Shown one piece after another: positions 1 to 6,740 of a DNA stretch of 8,099 nt. The notes beneath the pieces were generated by a model, which was not told where the DNA came from, did no database searches, and saw only the letters and a program-made list of their open reading frames with translations. A program made the position numbers and the translations under genes. The stretch's first letter is position 1; each line of letters opens with the position of its first letter. Location of the stretch: assembly GCA_012799165.1 (NCBI GenBank), contig JAAZLU010000211.1, forward strand, positions 1-8,099, read 5' to 3'. This stretch comes from Clostridiales bacterium (GTDB lineage: Bacteria > Bacillota > Clostridia > Peptostreptococcales > Anaerovoracaceae).

Positions 1-859
1 CGGCGGGGGTGCCGTCGGGCTTGAGCTGGCAACCTTATACTCCGGACTCGGTTCCAAGGTGACTGTATTGGAGTTTATGCCTGAGATTCTACCTTCGGAA
101 GATCATGAGACGGTTGCGCTTCTTAGAAATTTGTTGAATCAGTCCGGAATTGCTATAAAAACATCCTGTAGCGTAACTGAAATCCGTAAGGATAATGAAG
201 AATACATAATTGACTATGAGTGTGACGGAAAGACCGCTCACGATGCGGTTGATCTTGTTATAACCGCTGTTGGAAGAGTTCCGTACACTGACGACTTAAA
301 CCTCGACGGTATCGTAGTGGAACTGGATGATAAGGGTTTTATACGCACAAACAATTTTTTGGAGACCACGGCGCAAGGTGTTTACGCTGCCGGAGATGTT
401 ATCGGAGGGATGCTTCTCGCACACGTGGCCTTTGCTGAAGGAAAGACGGCAGTAGAGAATGCATTGGGAGAGAAAAAACCGCATGAGGCAATCTCAGTCC
501 CCCGATGTATCTTTACGCATCCGGAATTTTCAGCCGTCGGCCTGACTGAGGAAGCCGTTCAGGATCAAGGACTGGACTATCGAGTCGGCAGGTTTCCCTT
601 AAGGGGCAACGGAAGAGCTGTTTCCTTAGGACAGAATCAGGGCCTTGTGAAAGTTATTGTGGATTCGCAAATTGGGCAGATACTCGGGGTTTCTATTGTA
701 GGGCCATGTGCATCGGAAATGATAGCTTCAGCTTCTTATTTAATTGAAGAAGAGTTTACTTGTTCGGAATTAGGCACAACGATGATAGCGCATCCCACAC
801 TTGGAGAAGCATTGAAGGAGGCAGGTTTAGATTGTTATGGGCTTGCGATCCATAAATGA
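1..859 (+). CDS. lpdA: Dihydrolipoyl dehydrogenase (E3), C-terminal part, cut by the left edge
   Basis: This is a flavoprotein disulfide oxidoreductase. The family reoxidises the dihydrolipoyl group of 2-oxoacid dehydrogenase, acetoin dehydrogenase or glycine-cleavage complexes and passes electrons to NAD+ in the cytoplasm. The reading frame is open from base 2, so the start and the N-terminal FAD/CxxxxC part lie outside. The visible part begins in the NAD-binding Rossmann turn (GGGAVGLELA) and its following strand ending in VTVLE. It continues with the second FAD motif (GVYAAGDVIGG, bases about 383-415), then the dimerisation domain. That domain ends in the active-site His-Glu signature HPTLGEAL, which separates lipoamide dehydrogenases from most relatives. 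The roughly 285 residues present match the usual distance from the NAD motif to the C-terminus, so this end is intact. A GTG at 59 is internal and is not the real start. The gene lies 47 bases before the hydantoinase gene on the same strand. Which complex it serves cannot be seen here. Confidence 0.88.
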   Translation, partial: GGGAVGLELATLYSGLGSKVTVLEFMPEILPSEDHETVALLRNLLNQSGIAIKTSCSVTEIRKDNEEYIIDYECDGKTAHDAVDLVITAVGRVPYTDDLNLDGIVVELDDKGFIRTNNFLETTAQGVYAAGDVIGGMLLAHVAFAEGKTAVENALGEKKPHEAISVPRCIFTHPEFSAVGLTEEAVQDQGLDYRVGRFPLRGNGRAVSLGQNQGLVKVIVDSQIGQILGVSIVGPCASEMIASASYLIEEEFTCSELGTTMIAHPTLGEALKEAGLDCYGLAIHK

Positions 860-906
860 TTGTAAATAATAATTATAAATCTCACAAACAATAAGGAGGC
901 ATTGAA

Positions 907-2289
907 ATGAAAGAGTTCGACCTAATAGTTAAGAATGGATTGATTGCGACTGAATCAGATGAATATTATGCTGACATCGGAATATCAGACGGGAAAATCG
1001 TTCAAATCGGAACCGACTTGAATAATGCAGCCGATGTTATTGACGCTGCGGGAATGCTGGTTATCCCGGGAGGGATTGATATTCACACGCATATTGATGC
1101 GCCGCTGCATGGAACTCATACACTCGATGATTGGTATCAAGGAACCGTTTCAGCTGCTTTCGGCGGAGTAACTTGCGTCGTGGACTATCCTATGCAGGAA
1201 ATAGGTCATTCGTTGCGAGATATCGTTAATAAGTGGAGTGACAAAGCTAGAGACAAGGCGATCATCGACTATAGTTTCAGTCCTGTGATTACCGAGAGAA
1301 CCGAGGATGTATATAAGGAGATTCCACAGCTCATAAAAGAGGGTTTTCCGTCGTTCAAGATTTTTATGGCCTATTCTTACAGGGCGCATGATGAGGAAAT
1401 AATTCGTTTGCTGGATCTGATTTCATCCAACGGAGGAATTCTCGGCATTCACTGCGAGAATGATTGGGCTATCGGTTATTTAGCTTCAAAGTTGGTCAAA
1501 GAAGGGAAAGTGGAAACCAAGTATCATCCGGTCAGTCGACCGCCCGTAGCCGAAGCGGATGCTACCAGTCGAGTGATCCGCCTCGCAGAAATGGTAGATG
1601 CACAGGTGTTGATTGTACACTTGTCTTGTGAAGAGGCTCTGCAGGAAGCTGCAAAGGCAAGGGAAAAAGGAAGCAAGGTTTATGTCGAGACCTGCACTCA
1701 CTTCTTGAAATTAGACAAGGAGTTGTATGATCAGCCTGTTGAGGAGGCCGCAAAGTATGTTATCACTCCTCCGTTAAGAGAGCATAAGGACAGAGAAGCT
1801 CTTTGGAACGGATTGAAGACCGGCGCTATTTCCATAGTTTCTTCAGATCATTGTGCATATCCGATGAGTGAAAAATTGCGTTTAGGAAAAGGAGACTTTA
1901 CAAAAATGCCTCACGGTGCTCCGGGGATAGAAACGCGTCTGCCGGTTGTTTTCTCGGAGGGTGTCAGCAAAGGACGCATTTCTCTGCAGCGCTTTGTAAG
2001 TGCGGTGAGCACTAATCCGGCCAGACTTGCGGGTCTATATCCGCGCAAGGGAACGCTGGCGGTCGGAAGCGATGCTGACATCACGATCATCGATCCGAAC
2101 AAGAAAGTTCGACTCGCAACCGAAACCATGCACAGCAATTGTGATTTCTCTCCTTTTGAAGGATATATTACTGACGGCTATCCTGTAATCACCATTGCCG
2201 GCGGCAGGGTTATTGTGAAGGACGGGAATTTGAACGCAAAGCCGGGAGCCGGGAAATTGGTTAAGAGGGATCTCTTTAAGCCCTTCTAA
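907..2289 (+). CDS. hydA: Dihydropyrimidinase / D-hydantoinase family cyclic amidohydrolase
   Basis: This is a cytoplasmic binuclear-metal amidohydrolase that would open a cyclic diamide ring (dihydropyrimidine, hydantoin or similar) to an N-carbamoyl acid. Its 460 residues are the usual family length. The metal ligands are all visible: H60 and H62 in IDIHTHID, the lysine expected to be carboxylated K151 in SFKIFMAY, H182, H238 and D314 in SSDHCAY. Y156, next to the lysine motif, is the conserved tyrosine that contacts substrate. Also typical are VITPPLRE (285-292), GIETRLPVVFSEGV (340-353) and the TNPARLAGL to GSDADI stretch near the end. The start is ATG with AAGGAGG seven bases upstream (893-899). 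Substrate is open: several loop motifs differ from those I recall for classical enzymes (HCEN rather than HAEN, VETCTHFL where a GE-type motif is usual). Dihydropyrimidine, hydantoin, phenylhydantoin or a methylhydantoin remain possible. It is probably co-transcribed with the upstream dehydrogenase gene. Confidence 0.9.
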   Translation: MKEFDLIVKNGLIATESDEYYADIGISDGKIVQIGTDLNNAADVIDAAGMLVIPGGIDIHTHIDAPLHGTHTLDDWYQGTVSAAFGGVTCVVDYPMQEIGHSLRDIVNKWSDKARDKAIIDYSFSPVITERTEDVYKEIPQLIKEGFPSFKIFMAYSYRAHDEEIIRLLDLISSNGGILGIHCENDWAIGYLASKLVKEGKVETKYHPVSRPPVAEADATSRVIRLAEMVDAQVLIVHLSCEEALQEAAKAREKGSKVYVETCTHFLKLDKELYDQPVEEAAKYVITPPLREHKDREALWNGLKTGAISIVSSDHCAYPMSEKLRLGKGDFTKMPHGAPGIETRLPVVFSEGVSKGRISLQRFVSAVSTNPARLAGLYPRKGTLAVGSDADITIIDPNKKVRLATETMHSNCDFSPFEGYITDGYPVITIAGGRVIVKDGNLNAKPGAGKLVKRDLFKPF

Positions 2290-2411
2290 TTGCAGTGAAA
2301 ATGCTTTTTGAATAATTGCAAATAAGTTTTTTGTCAAAATAGCTCAAGTGATTTCTTCCTAAAGTATGGTACAACGATTATGGGAAGCAATTGTAAATTG
2401 GGAGAATCAAA

Positions 2412-2765
2412 ATGATTAGAAGACAAGGACAGTTTCTTGATCAGGTGGAAACAAATCTAAAGGGAGGCAGCGGCGAAATTATGCTTCGAAACTTGCTTTT
2501 GCCCGACGAGATGCATGGAGCAGCAAGATTTTGCGGTATCACCACTATTCCTCCGGGCGCATCTATCGGAAAGCATAAACATGTGAACGACTTTGAGCTT
2601 TACTACATCATCGATGGAATCGCCGAGGTTAACGACAACGGTATTATTGACACTGTTCAAGCCGGAGAAATCACATGCTGCCGGGATGGAGATTTTCATG
2701 CAATCAGAAACATTGGAAATACTAACTTGGTGTATCTGTCAGTCATCTTCTTAAAAAGAGATTAA
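2412..2765 (+). CDS. Small single-domain cupin protein
   Basis: This is a 117-residue cytoplasmic protein made of one cupin beta-barrel, of unknown substrate. Cupin motif 1 is complete: G49, H55, H57, E62 and G69 in the order G-x5-HxH-x4-E-x6-G. Motif 2 is recognisable (G85, H96, N100), although the usual proline is an arginine (R91). The three histidines and the glutamate should bind one metal ion. Such stand-alone cupins include sugar or amino-acid-derivative isomerases, dioxygenases and binding proteins, and the sequence does not decide among these. The start is ATG with GGGAG at 2400-2404, seven bases upstream. It lies 122 bases after the hydantoinase gene on the same strand. It could therefore serve the same pathway (for example handling a ring-opened product), but the gap is long enough for its own promoter, so this is only an inference. 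Confidence 0.8.
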   Translation: MIRRQGQFLDQVETNLKGGSGEIMLRNLLLPDEMHGAARFCGITTIPPGASIGKHKHVNDFELYYIIDGIAEVNDNGIIDTVQAGEITCCRDGDFHAIRNIGNTNLVYLSVIFLKRD

Positions 2766-2796
2766 ACTATTTCTGGTATTATGAAAGAGTTATAAA

Positions 2797-2824
2797 GAAA
2801 TTTTACTCGAAACGAGTTGATTTT
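2797..2824 (+). terminator. Weak terminator-like hairpin after the cupin gene
   Basis: A perfect 5-bp inverted repeat ACTCG-AAA-CGAGT (2805-2817) is followed by TGATTTT, and an A-rich run precedes it. With mismatches the stem can be extended by A-T pairs on both sides. It lies 32 bases after the cupin stop codon, where a rho-independent terminator would be expected. The stem is short and the T tract is interrupted, so efficiency would be low. Confidence 0.3.
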
Positions 2825-2951
2825 GCACACAATGCTATATATTCTGTCCTCTAAATGAATCCAGATATTTTAAGGTGGGAAAACTGCCAAAGATTATTGT
2901 GTTAAAAGTCAGCGGTGTTTGTGTCATAGTAGGATTCTGCGCTGTACTGTT

Positions 2952-2980
2952 TTGTGTCTCCGCTTCGCTTGTGGTATAAT
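2952..2980 (+). promoter_or_regulatory. Extended -10 sigma-A type promoter for the transglycosylase-scpA-scpB operon
   Basis: The -10 hexamer is a perfect TATAAT (2975-2980), preceded by TGG, which gives the extended TGn form. A 17-base spacer separates it from TTGTGT (2952-2957), a three-of-six match to the -35 consensus. Transcription should begin near 2986-2988. That gives a leader of only about 30 bases before the TTG start at 3019, and it starts inside the inverted repeat that follows. Confidence 0.7.
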
Positions 2981-2982
2981 CA

Positions 2983-3009
2983 CTCCGCCATGTTAAATGC
3001 ATGGCGGAG
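2983..3009 (+). repeat. Perfect 10-bp inverted repeat at the transcription start and Shine-Dalgarno
   Basis: CTCCGCCATG (2983-2992) and CATGGCGGAG (3000-3009) are exact reverse complements around a 7-base spacer, TTAAATG. The right arm holds most of the Shine-Dalgarno GGAGG (3006-3010) of the gene starting at 3019. The left arm begins only three bases after the -10 hexamer. It may act as an operator in DNA, as a 5'-terminal mRNA hairpin, or as an element that hides the ribosome-binding site, depending on the exact transcription start. Confidence 0.75.
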
Positions 3010-3018
3010 GTTTAGATT

Positions 3019-4311
3019 TTGAAGAAAAAAATATGGCAGACGGCGCTCATAGTGCTTTGGATTTGCTTCCTTGTTTTTGAGGCTTGGTTCTTCCAAGACT
3101 ATATGGGCGACGAACTCAGGCCGGTCGTCGAGCGGCCTGCAGCTGACGCGTTCGCATCCAAGGAGCGCATAGATCTGAGATTTCTCTGCAACGACATATA
3201 TATAGACGGTGTGCTCATAAGAAATTACGAGCTTACGCATCCGATAGTCTCCGGCGGCGGAGAATTTTGGTTTCCCGCAACCCCGCTGTGGAAGCTGAGG
3301 CTCGGCTTCGACATGGACATAGACAAAGAGGATAAGATTTTCCTTTTAGAAGACAAAATCAGCTATCCCGGCGCTATTTCCGATGCTCAGCTTGCAATCA
3401 ACAAATTCGACCTGCGTTACAATGCGGAAGTTCACAGCGGGTACAGGTTAATATCGGCAGACAACCTTTACGAGCAGCGCTCCAAGGATAGGCTTCGCAT
3501 GGATCTGGAGGCGGAAGATTCCGGGAGGCTCAATCTCTATATGGATAAATTTCCGGAGCTCTTCGAGGGGCTCGACCGAGCATGCACCGAATTTCCGCTT
3601 GTAAAAAAGGCGGTCGATGCATTCGGTATTTCTGCTTCTCTTGGAAGGAATCTGATATCCGGCCACGCGAGTTATGTCAAGATAAAAGACTGCACTTATC
3701 TACCCCTTTCGTGGTTTGAGGCTTCCGAAGATTTCGGATGGTCCTATCACTACGACAATCTTACGGGGCTCTATATCAGCACCGATCCCGAAAGGGATGC
3801 GCGGAGTTGGTACAGCGGGGAGAATGCCTCTTTTATTGCGGGCTGCGCCGAATATATGCGAGCTTGGAACAGAGAGCTGAGCTTCGCAGATGCCGTATAT
3901 TTCGAGTATTTATTCCGCCACGAAGCCACGGTCTACGGCATTCCTCAGACCTTCCTAATGGCGGTCTGCAGGGGAGAGGGTATGTTCAGGCCCGAGGTTA
4001 TCGGCGGCGGTGCTATAGGTATGATGCAAATAATGCCCCGCACAGGGGAGGCTCAGGGTTACAGCAGGGAGATGCTCCTCGACCCTCACTACAATATCGA
4101 GTTCGGCGCGATGTATATAAGGAACTTTATGCGAAAGTATAAGGGTGATATAATCAAGACGATGTCCGCCTATAATCAGGGCAGCGGCACCGTGTCGAGC
4201 GGAAGTTACAGCACGGATTATGCATACCGCATACTTTGGCACGAGGAAAATATCATCAAATGGCTCGAAAGCCGCGGCTATGAAACGCAGTTTATCGATG
4301 ATTTAAGGTAG
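3019..4311 (+). CDS. Membrane-anchored lytic transglycosylase (SLT domain) with N-terminal stalk-like repeats
   Basis: This 430-residue protein probably cleaves the glycan strands of peptidoglycan outside the cytoplasmic membrane. Residues 1-4 are basic and about 6-24 form one hydrophobic helix, a signal anchor or signal peptide. Two segments (about 58-112 and 218-256) look like copper-amine-oxidase-type stalk domains: a short 'ligand' strand, then FPATPLWKLRLGF or YLPLSWFEASEDFGW, then a closing strand. The C-terminal part (about 300-420) is a goose-type SLT domain. E320 (CRGEGMF) is the expected catalytic acid, followed by GAIGMMQIMP (331-340), NIEFGAMYI (359-367) and the AYN motif (384-386). 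The start is TTG with GGAGG eight bases upstream, and no better in-frame start precedes it. The stop lies two bases before scpA, so translation is probably coupled. The TTG start and the inverted repeat at its ribosome site suggest restrained expression. The stalk assignment is by pattern and is less certain than the SLT domain. Confidence 0.85.
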   Translation: MKKKIWQTALIVLWICFLVFEAWFFQDYMGDELRPVVERPAADAFASKERIDLRFLCNDIYIDGVLIRNYELTHPIVSGGGEFWFPATPLWKLRLGFDMDIDKEDKIFLLEDKISYPGAISDAQLAINKFDLRYNAEVHSGYRLISADNLYEQRSKDRLRMDLEAEDSGRLNLYMDKFPELFEGLDRACTEFPLVKKAVDAFGISASLGRNLISGHASYVKIKDCTYLPLSWFEASEDFGWSYHYDNLTGLYISTDPERDARSWYSGENASFIAGCAEYMRAWNRELSFADAVYFEYLFRHEATVYGIPQTFLMAVCRGEGMFRPEVIGGGAIGMMQIMPRTGEAQGYSREMLLDPHYNIEFGAMYIRNFMRKYKGDIIKTMSAYNQGSGTVSSGSYSTDYAYRILWHEENIIKWLESRGYETQFIDDLR

Positions 4312-4313
4312 CG

Positions 4314-5057
4314 ATGAGATACAAGGTTAAATTGGAAGTCTTCGAGGGCCCGCTCGAGCTGCTCGTATATCTGATCGAGCATGCTCGGATGAGCATCTAC
4401 GACATTCGGATTTCCGAGATAACAACTCAATACATAGAGCATGTCGCGGACATGAGAAACAGGGACATCGCGGTGGCTCAGGAGTTTATGGTGCTCGCAG
4501 CCGAGCTGATCGAGCTCAAGAGCAGGATGCTTCTGCCCAGGCATTCGGGCGATGATGAGCTCGATGACGATGATGACCCCCGCGCAGGCCTTGTTGCGAG
4601 GATATTGGAGTACAAACGCTACAAGAATATGGCGGCCTTTTTGGATGAGCAGGCGGAGGCGGTTTCAAATTCGTACACCAAGCCGCAGGAAGATCTCTCC
4701 GAATATATCGGCGAGGAGGAAGAGCTCATCAAGTCGGATATGAGGGAGTTCGTCAGAGCCTTTAGGGCCTTTATATTCAGGCGGCAGCAGCTCGAGGAGA
4801 TGCACAAGATTTATGAGCGCAGCGAGCGCAGGCGCATGTCCGTGGAGACGAGGACGGCTCAAATAAAGAAGATGTTTAAAGGTAGAAATAAGTTGAGGTT
4901 TTCCGAGATGATCAGCGACGATAAGAGCCTTTACAATCAGGTTATAACCTTTATATCCATTCTGGATTTGCTGAGTGAAGGAACGGTGCTGGCGGAGCAG
5001 AAGAAGCGCTACGGCGATATAATCGTGCGGCTGGTCGAGAAGGCTGCCGTGCATTAA
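4314..5057 (+). CDS. scpA: Segregation and condensation protein A
   Basis: This is the kleisin subunit of the bacterial SMC-ScpA-ScpB condensin, which organises the chromosome and helps origins separate. Its 247 residues are a normal length. The N-terminal Smc-neck-binding part has the family signature FEGPLELLVYLIEHARMSIY (10-29), followed by DIRISEITTQY. LAAELIELKSRMLLP (61-75) is the second conserved block. Residues 80-88 form a very acidic linker (DDELDDDDD). The C-terminal winged-helix part, which closes the Smc ATPase heads, runs from about 175 to the end and includes FSEMI. The start is ATG two bases after the stop of the transglycosylase gene, with only AAGG (4305-4308) as a ribosome site, so re-initiation by ribosomes from the upstream gene is likely. 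scpB follows after 14 bases. Confidence 0.95.
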   Translation: MRYKVKLEVFEGPLELLVYLIEHARMSIYDIRISEITTQYIEHVADMRNRDIAVAQEFMVLAAELIELKSRMLLPRHSGDDELDDDDDPRAGLVARILEYKRYKNMAAFLDEQAEAVSNSYTKPQEDLSEYIGEEEELIKSDMREFVRAFRAFIFRRQQLEEMHKIYERSERRRMSVETRTAQIKKMFKGRNKLRFSEMISDDKSLYNQVITFISILDLLSEGTVLAEQKKRYGDIIVRLVEKAAVH

Positions 5058-5071
5058 GATAGGAGCTAAAG

Positions 5072-5680
5072 ATGACAGATGAAAGCATAAAATCGGCCCT
5101 GGAATCCATCCTCTTCGTCTGGGGCGACCCCCTGGAAGCGAAGACCGCGGCGGAGCTCTTCAATGTTACGGAGGGCGAGATGCTCCGGATTTTCCGCGAT
5201 TTGGCGGCGGATTACGAGGAGCGCAATTCAGGCCTTCGCATAAGGGAAACCGACAAGGCGTTCCAGATGCGCACAAATTTAGAAAACGCCGACTACATAC
5301 GCAAGCTCTGCACGCCCGTCAAGGAGAAAAGGCTCTCTCAGGCGGCGCTGGAGGTATTGGCGATAATCGCATATAAGCAGCCTGTCACGAAAGTAGAGAT
5401 AGATTCCATACGAGGAATTAGAAGCGACAGGGTGCTGGAGACCCTTACAAGAAGGGAACTCATAGAGGAAAAGGGTAGAGGAACCGGGCTCGGCAGACCG
5501 ATACTCTACGGTACAACGAGAAATTTCCTGTCCGTCTTCGGCTTCGAAACCCTGCAGGATCTTCCGGAGCTCGAGGACATCGGAAACATCGCGCTCGGCG
5601 ACGACTACGAAGGATTTTCCTCTCTCAAGGAAGCTTCCGATCTCGACCAGTTGACCCTGCCGCTCGAGGATGAGTTATAG
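5072..5680 (+). CDS. scpB: Segregation and condensation protein B
   Basis: ScpB is the dimeric winged-helix (kite) partner that binds the middle of ScpA in the SMC condensin complex. It has 202 residues, the usual size. Residues 7-75 form the first winged helix and 86-160 the second, with the hallmark block LSQAALEVLAIIAYKQPVTK (88-107). VEIDSIRG (108-115), RELIEEKGR (128-136) and GRPILYGTT (141-149) follow, then FLSVFGFETLQDLPEL (152-167). The tail (170-202) is acidic and poorly conserved, as is common in this family. The start is ATG with AGGAG six bases upstream (5061-5065). The scpA-scpB order and the 14-base gap are typical of Bacillota. Confidence 0.95.
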   Translation: MTDESIKSALESILFVWGDPLEAKTAAELFNVTEGEMLRIFRDLAADYEERNSGLRIRETDKAFQMRTNLENADYIRKLCTPVKEKRLSQAALEVLAIIAYKQPVTKVEIDSIRGIRSDRVLETLTRRELIEEKGRGTGLGRPILYGTTRNFLSVFGFETLQDLPELEDIGNIALGDDYEGFSSLKEASDLDQLTLPLEDEL

Positions 5681-5692
5681 GCGCAGCTGAAA

Positions 5693-5722
5693 TTGCCGTC
5701 GCACCCGCAACTTTAATATAAG
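5693..5722 (+). promoter_or_regulatory. Possible promoter before the HAD phosphatase gene
   Basis: TTGCCG (5693-5698) and TATAAG (5717-5722) are separated by 18 bases in the 3' gap after scpB. Each hexamer matches consensus only partly. If used, transcription starts near 5729. That would exclude the TTG at 5723 as the translation start and favour the ATG at 5759. Confidence 0.3.
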
Positions 5723-5758
5723 TTGAAGTTCAGATTTAAGCATAACTTGCAAAGACAA

Positions 5759-6628
5759 ATGAAAGATTATCCAAAAAAAACTATATCTGATGAACTTCTG
5801 GAGAAGATAAACATCCTGGCCTTCGATATCGACGATACCTTGCTCGATTCGCAAGGCCGGTTTTCAGAGCGCAACAGGAAGGCTTTGCTGCGCGCGATGG
5901 AGAAGGGTTTTCATGTGGTAATAGCCTCGGGGAGGATGCTGAGCACCTTTCCTCGAGTGCTTTTAGATTTCCCTGGAATAGAATACGCCGTCTCGAGCAA
6001 CGGAGCGCAGCTCACGGAGCTCGCAAGCGGCAGGGTGCTCTTTGAGCAGATGCTCGGAGAAGCCGCCATCGATGCTGTGAGGCCGTGGCTTGTAAACGAG
6101 GCTGTTATGACGGAGATATTCTTCGACCACAAGGTCTATGCCGAGCGCTCATGCTTTTATGAGTTGGAGAAATACGGTAGAGGCAGCGAAAAGAGCAGGG
6201 AATATGTCTTTTCAACGCGGATTCCTGCGGACAATCTGATGGAGCTTTTGGAGGCGAATAAAGCGAGGATAGAAAATATATATCTGCAGTTCGGAGATTT
6301 GGATCTGCGCAGTAGATATTTGGAAGAACTGAGTGCCTTGGAAGGTGTTACCGTATCCAGCTCTTCACCTACGAGTTTGGAGCTGGGCGGACCCGGAACT
6401 TCTAAGGGCAGCGCGCTGGCCGTGCTGGCCGAGGAGCTTGGCGAGGATATGTCCGCCGTGATGGCCTTCGGCGATTCGACTAACGACAAGGATATGCTGC
6501 TGAGGGCAGGTATAGGCGTCGCTCTTGGAAATGCCGTTCCGGAGATTCTAGCGGCTGCGGACTACATCGCTCCGAGTAACGACGAGGACGGGGTGGCTTT
6601 TGCGCTTTGGGAGCTGTTGGGGATATAA
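5759..6628 (+). CDS. Cof-type HAD-superfamily (class IIB) phosphatase
   Basis: This is a cytoplasmic Mg2+-dependent hydrolase, probably acting on a phosphosugar or other small phosphometabolite; the exact substrate cannot be told. Counting from the ATG at 5759 (289 residues), motif I is FDIDDTLLD with nucleophile D23 and general acid D25. Motif II is S57 in ASGR, and motif III is K216 in TSKGSAL. Motif IV is FGDSTNDKDML with D239 and D243. The cap lies between motifs II and III, as in class IIB. The end has the typical ALGNAVPEI and APSNDEDGVAFAL stretches. The usual Cof motif I is DxDGTL; here the glycine is aspartate (DIDDT). The start is uncertain. An in-frame TTG at 5723 would add 12 residues, and neither candidate has a clear Shine-Dalgarno. 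I prefer the ATG because a possible promoter -10 abuts the TTG. It lies 78 bases after scpB and is closed by a hairpin terminator. Confidence 0.88.
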   Translation: MKDYPKKTISDELLEKINILAFDIDDTLLDSQGRFSERNRKALLRAMEKGFHVVIASGRMLSTFPRVLLDFPGIEYAVSSNGAQLTELASGRVLFEQMLGEAAIDAVRPWLVNEAVMTEIFFDHKVYAERSCFYELEKYGRGSEKSREYVFSTRIPADNLMELLEANKARIENIYLQFGDLDLRSRYLEELSALEGVTVSSSSPTSLELGGPGTSKGSALAVLAEELGEDMSAVMAFGDSTNDKDMLLRAGIGVALGNAVPEILAAADYIAPSNDEDGVAFALWELLGI

Positions 6629-6636
6629 GATTTAAC

Positions 6637-6666
6637 AAGGGCCCGACGTCATCAACCGGGCCCTTT
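6637..6666 (+). terminator. GC-rich hairpin terminator between convergent genes
   Basis: AAGGGCCCG (6637-6645) and CGGGCCCTT (6657-6665) form a perfect 9-bp stem around an 11-base loop. It starts nine bases after the HAD phosphatase stop and is followed by TTTGT. The T tract is short. Because the genes to the right point leftwards, and the other strand reads a comparable stem followed by TTGTT, it may stop transcription from both sides. Confidence 0.7.
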
Positions 6667-6740
6667 GTACTGCTCCATTTTGTATTTAGGAGCGTAGGTT
6701 TTGTCTCTTAATCCTTAAGAACTTCTTGCAAGCCGAGCTC

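Noticed and set aside
2035..2337. A 100-codon minus-strand frame over the end of the hydantoinase gene.
   Set aside because: It is antisense to a well-conserved coding region, has no recognisable domain and no convincing ribosome site.
2388..2400. A CAATT-GTA-AATTG hairpin just before the cupin ribosome site.
   Set aside because: Five pairs, four of them A-T, would be unstable, and it overlaps only one base of the Shine-Dalgarno.
2290..2411. A promoter for the cupin gene using TTGTCA (2331-2336) and TATGGT (2365-2370).
   Set aside because: The spacing is 28 bases, far from 16-18, and no other hexamer pair fits well. Read-through from the hydantoinase gene is as likely.
2875..2979. A 34-codon frame starting at GTG with a hydrophobic, membrane-helix-like product, just before the transglycosylase gene and in the same frame.
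   Set aside because: It has no ribosome-binding site, its end overlaps the -10 promoter hexamer, and a further stop separates it from the next gene. It is probably chance, though a decayed signal-peptide remnant cannot be excluded.
2990..3022. A 10-codon leader frame (MLNAWRRFRF) whose TGA overlaps the TTG start at 3019.
   Set aside because: It starts within about three bases of the predicted transcription start, so no ribosome site is possible, and it shows no run of codons for one amino acid as attenuators do.
3738..4142. A 134-codon plus-strand frame inside the transglycosylase gene.
   Set aside because: It lies wholly within the SLT-domain gene in another frame, has no ribosome site, and its product is arginine-rich with no domain, as expected of a shadow frame.
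4665..5054. A 129-codon minus-strand frame over scpA.
   Set aside because: It is fully antisense to scpA, and its composition reflects the complementary codons rather than a known protein.
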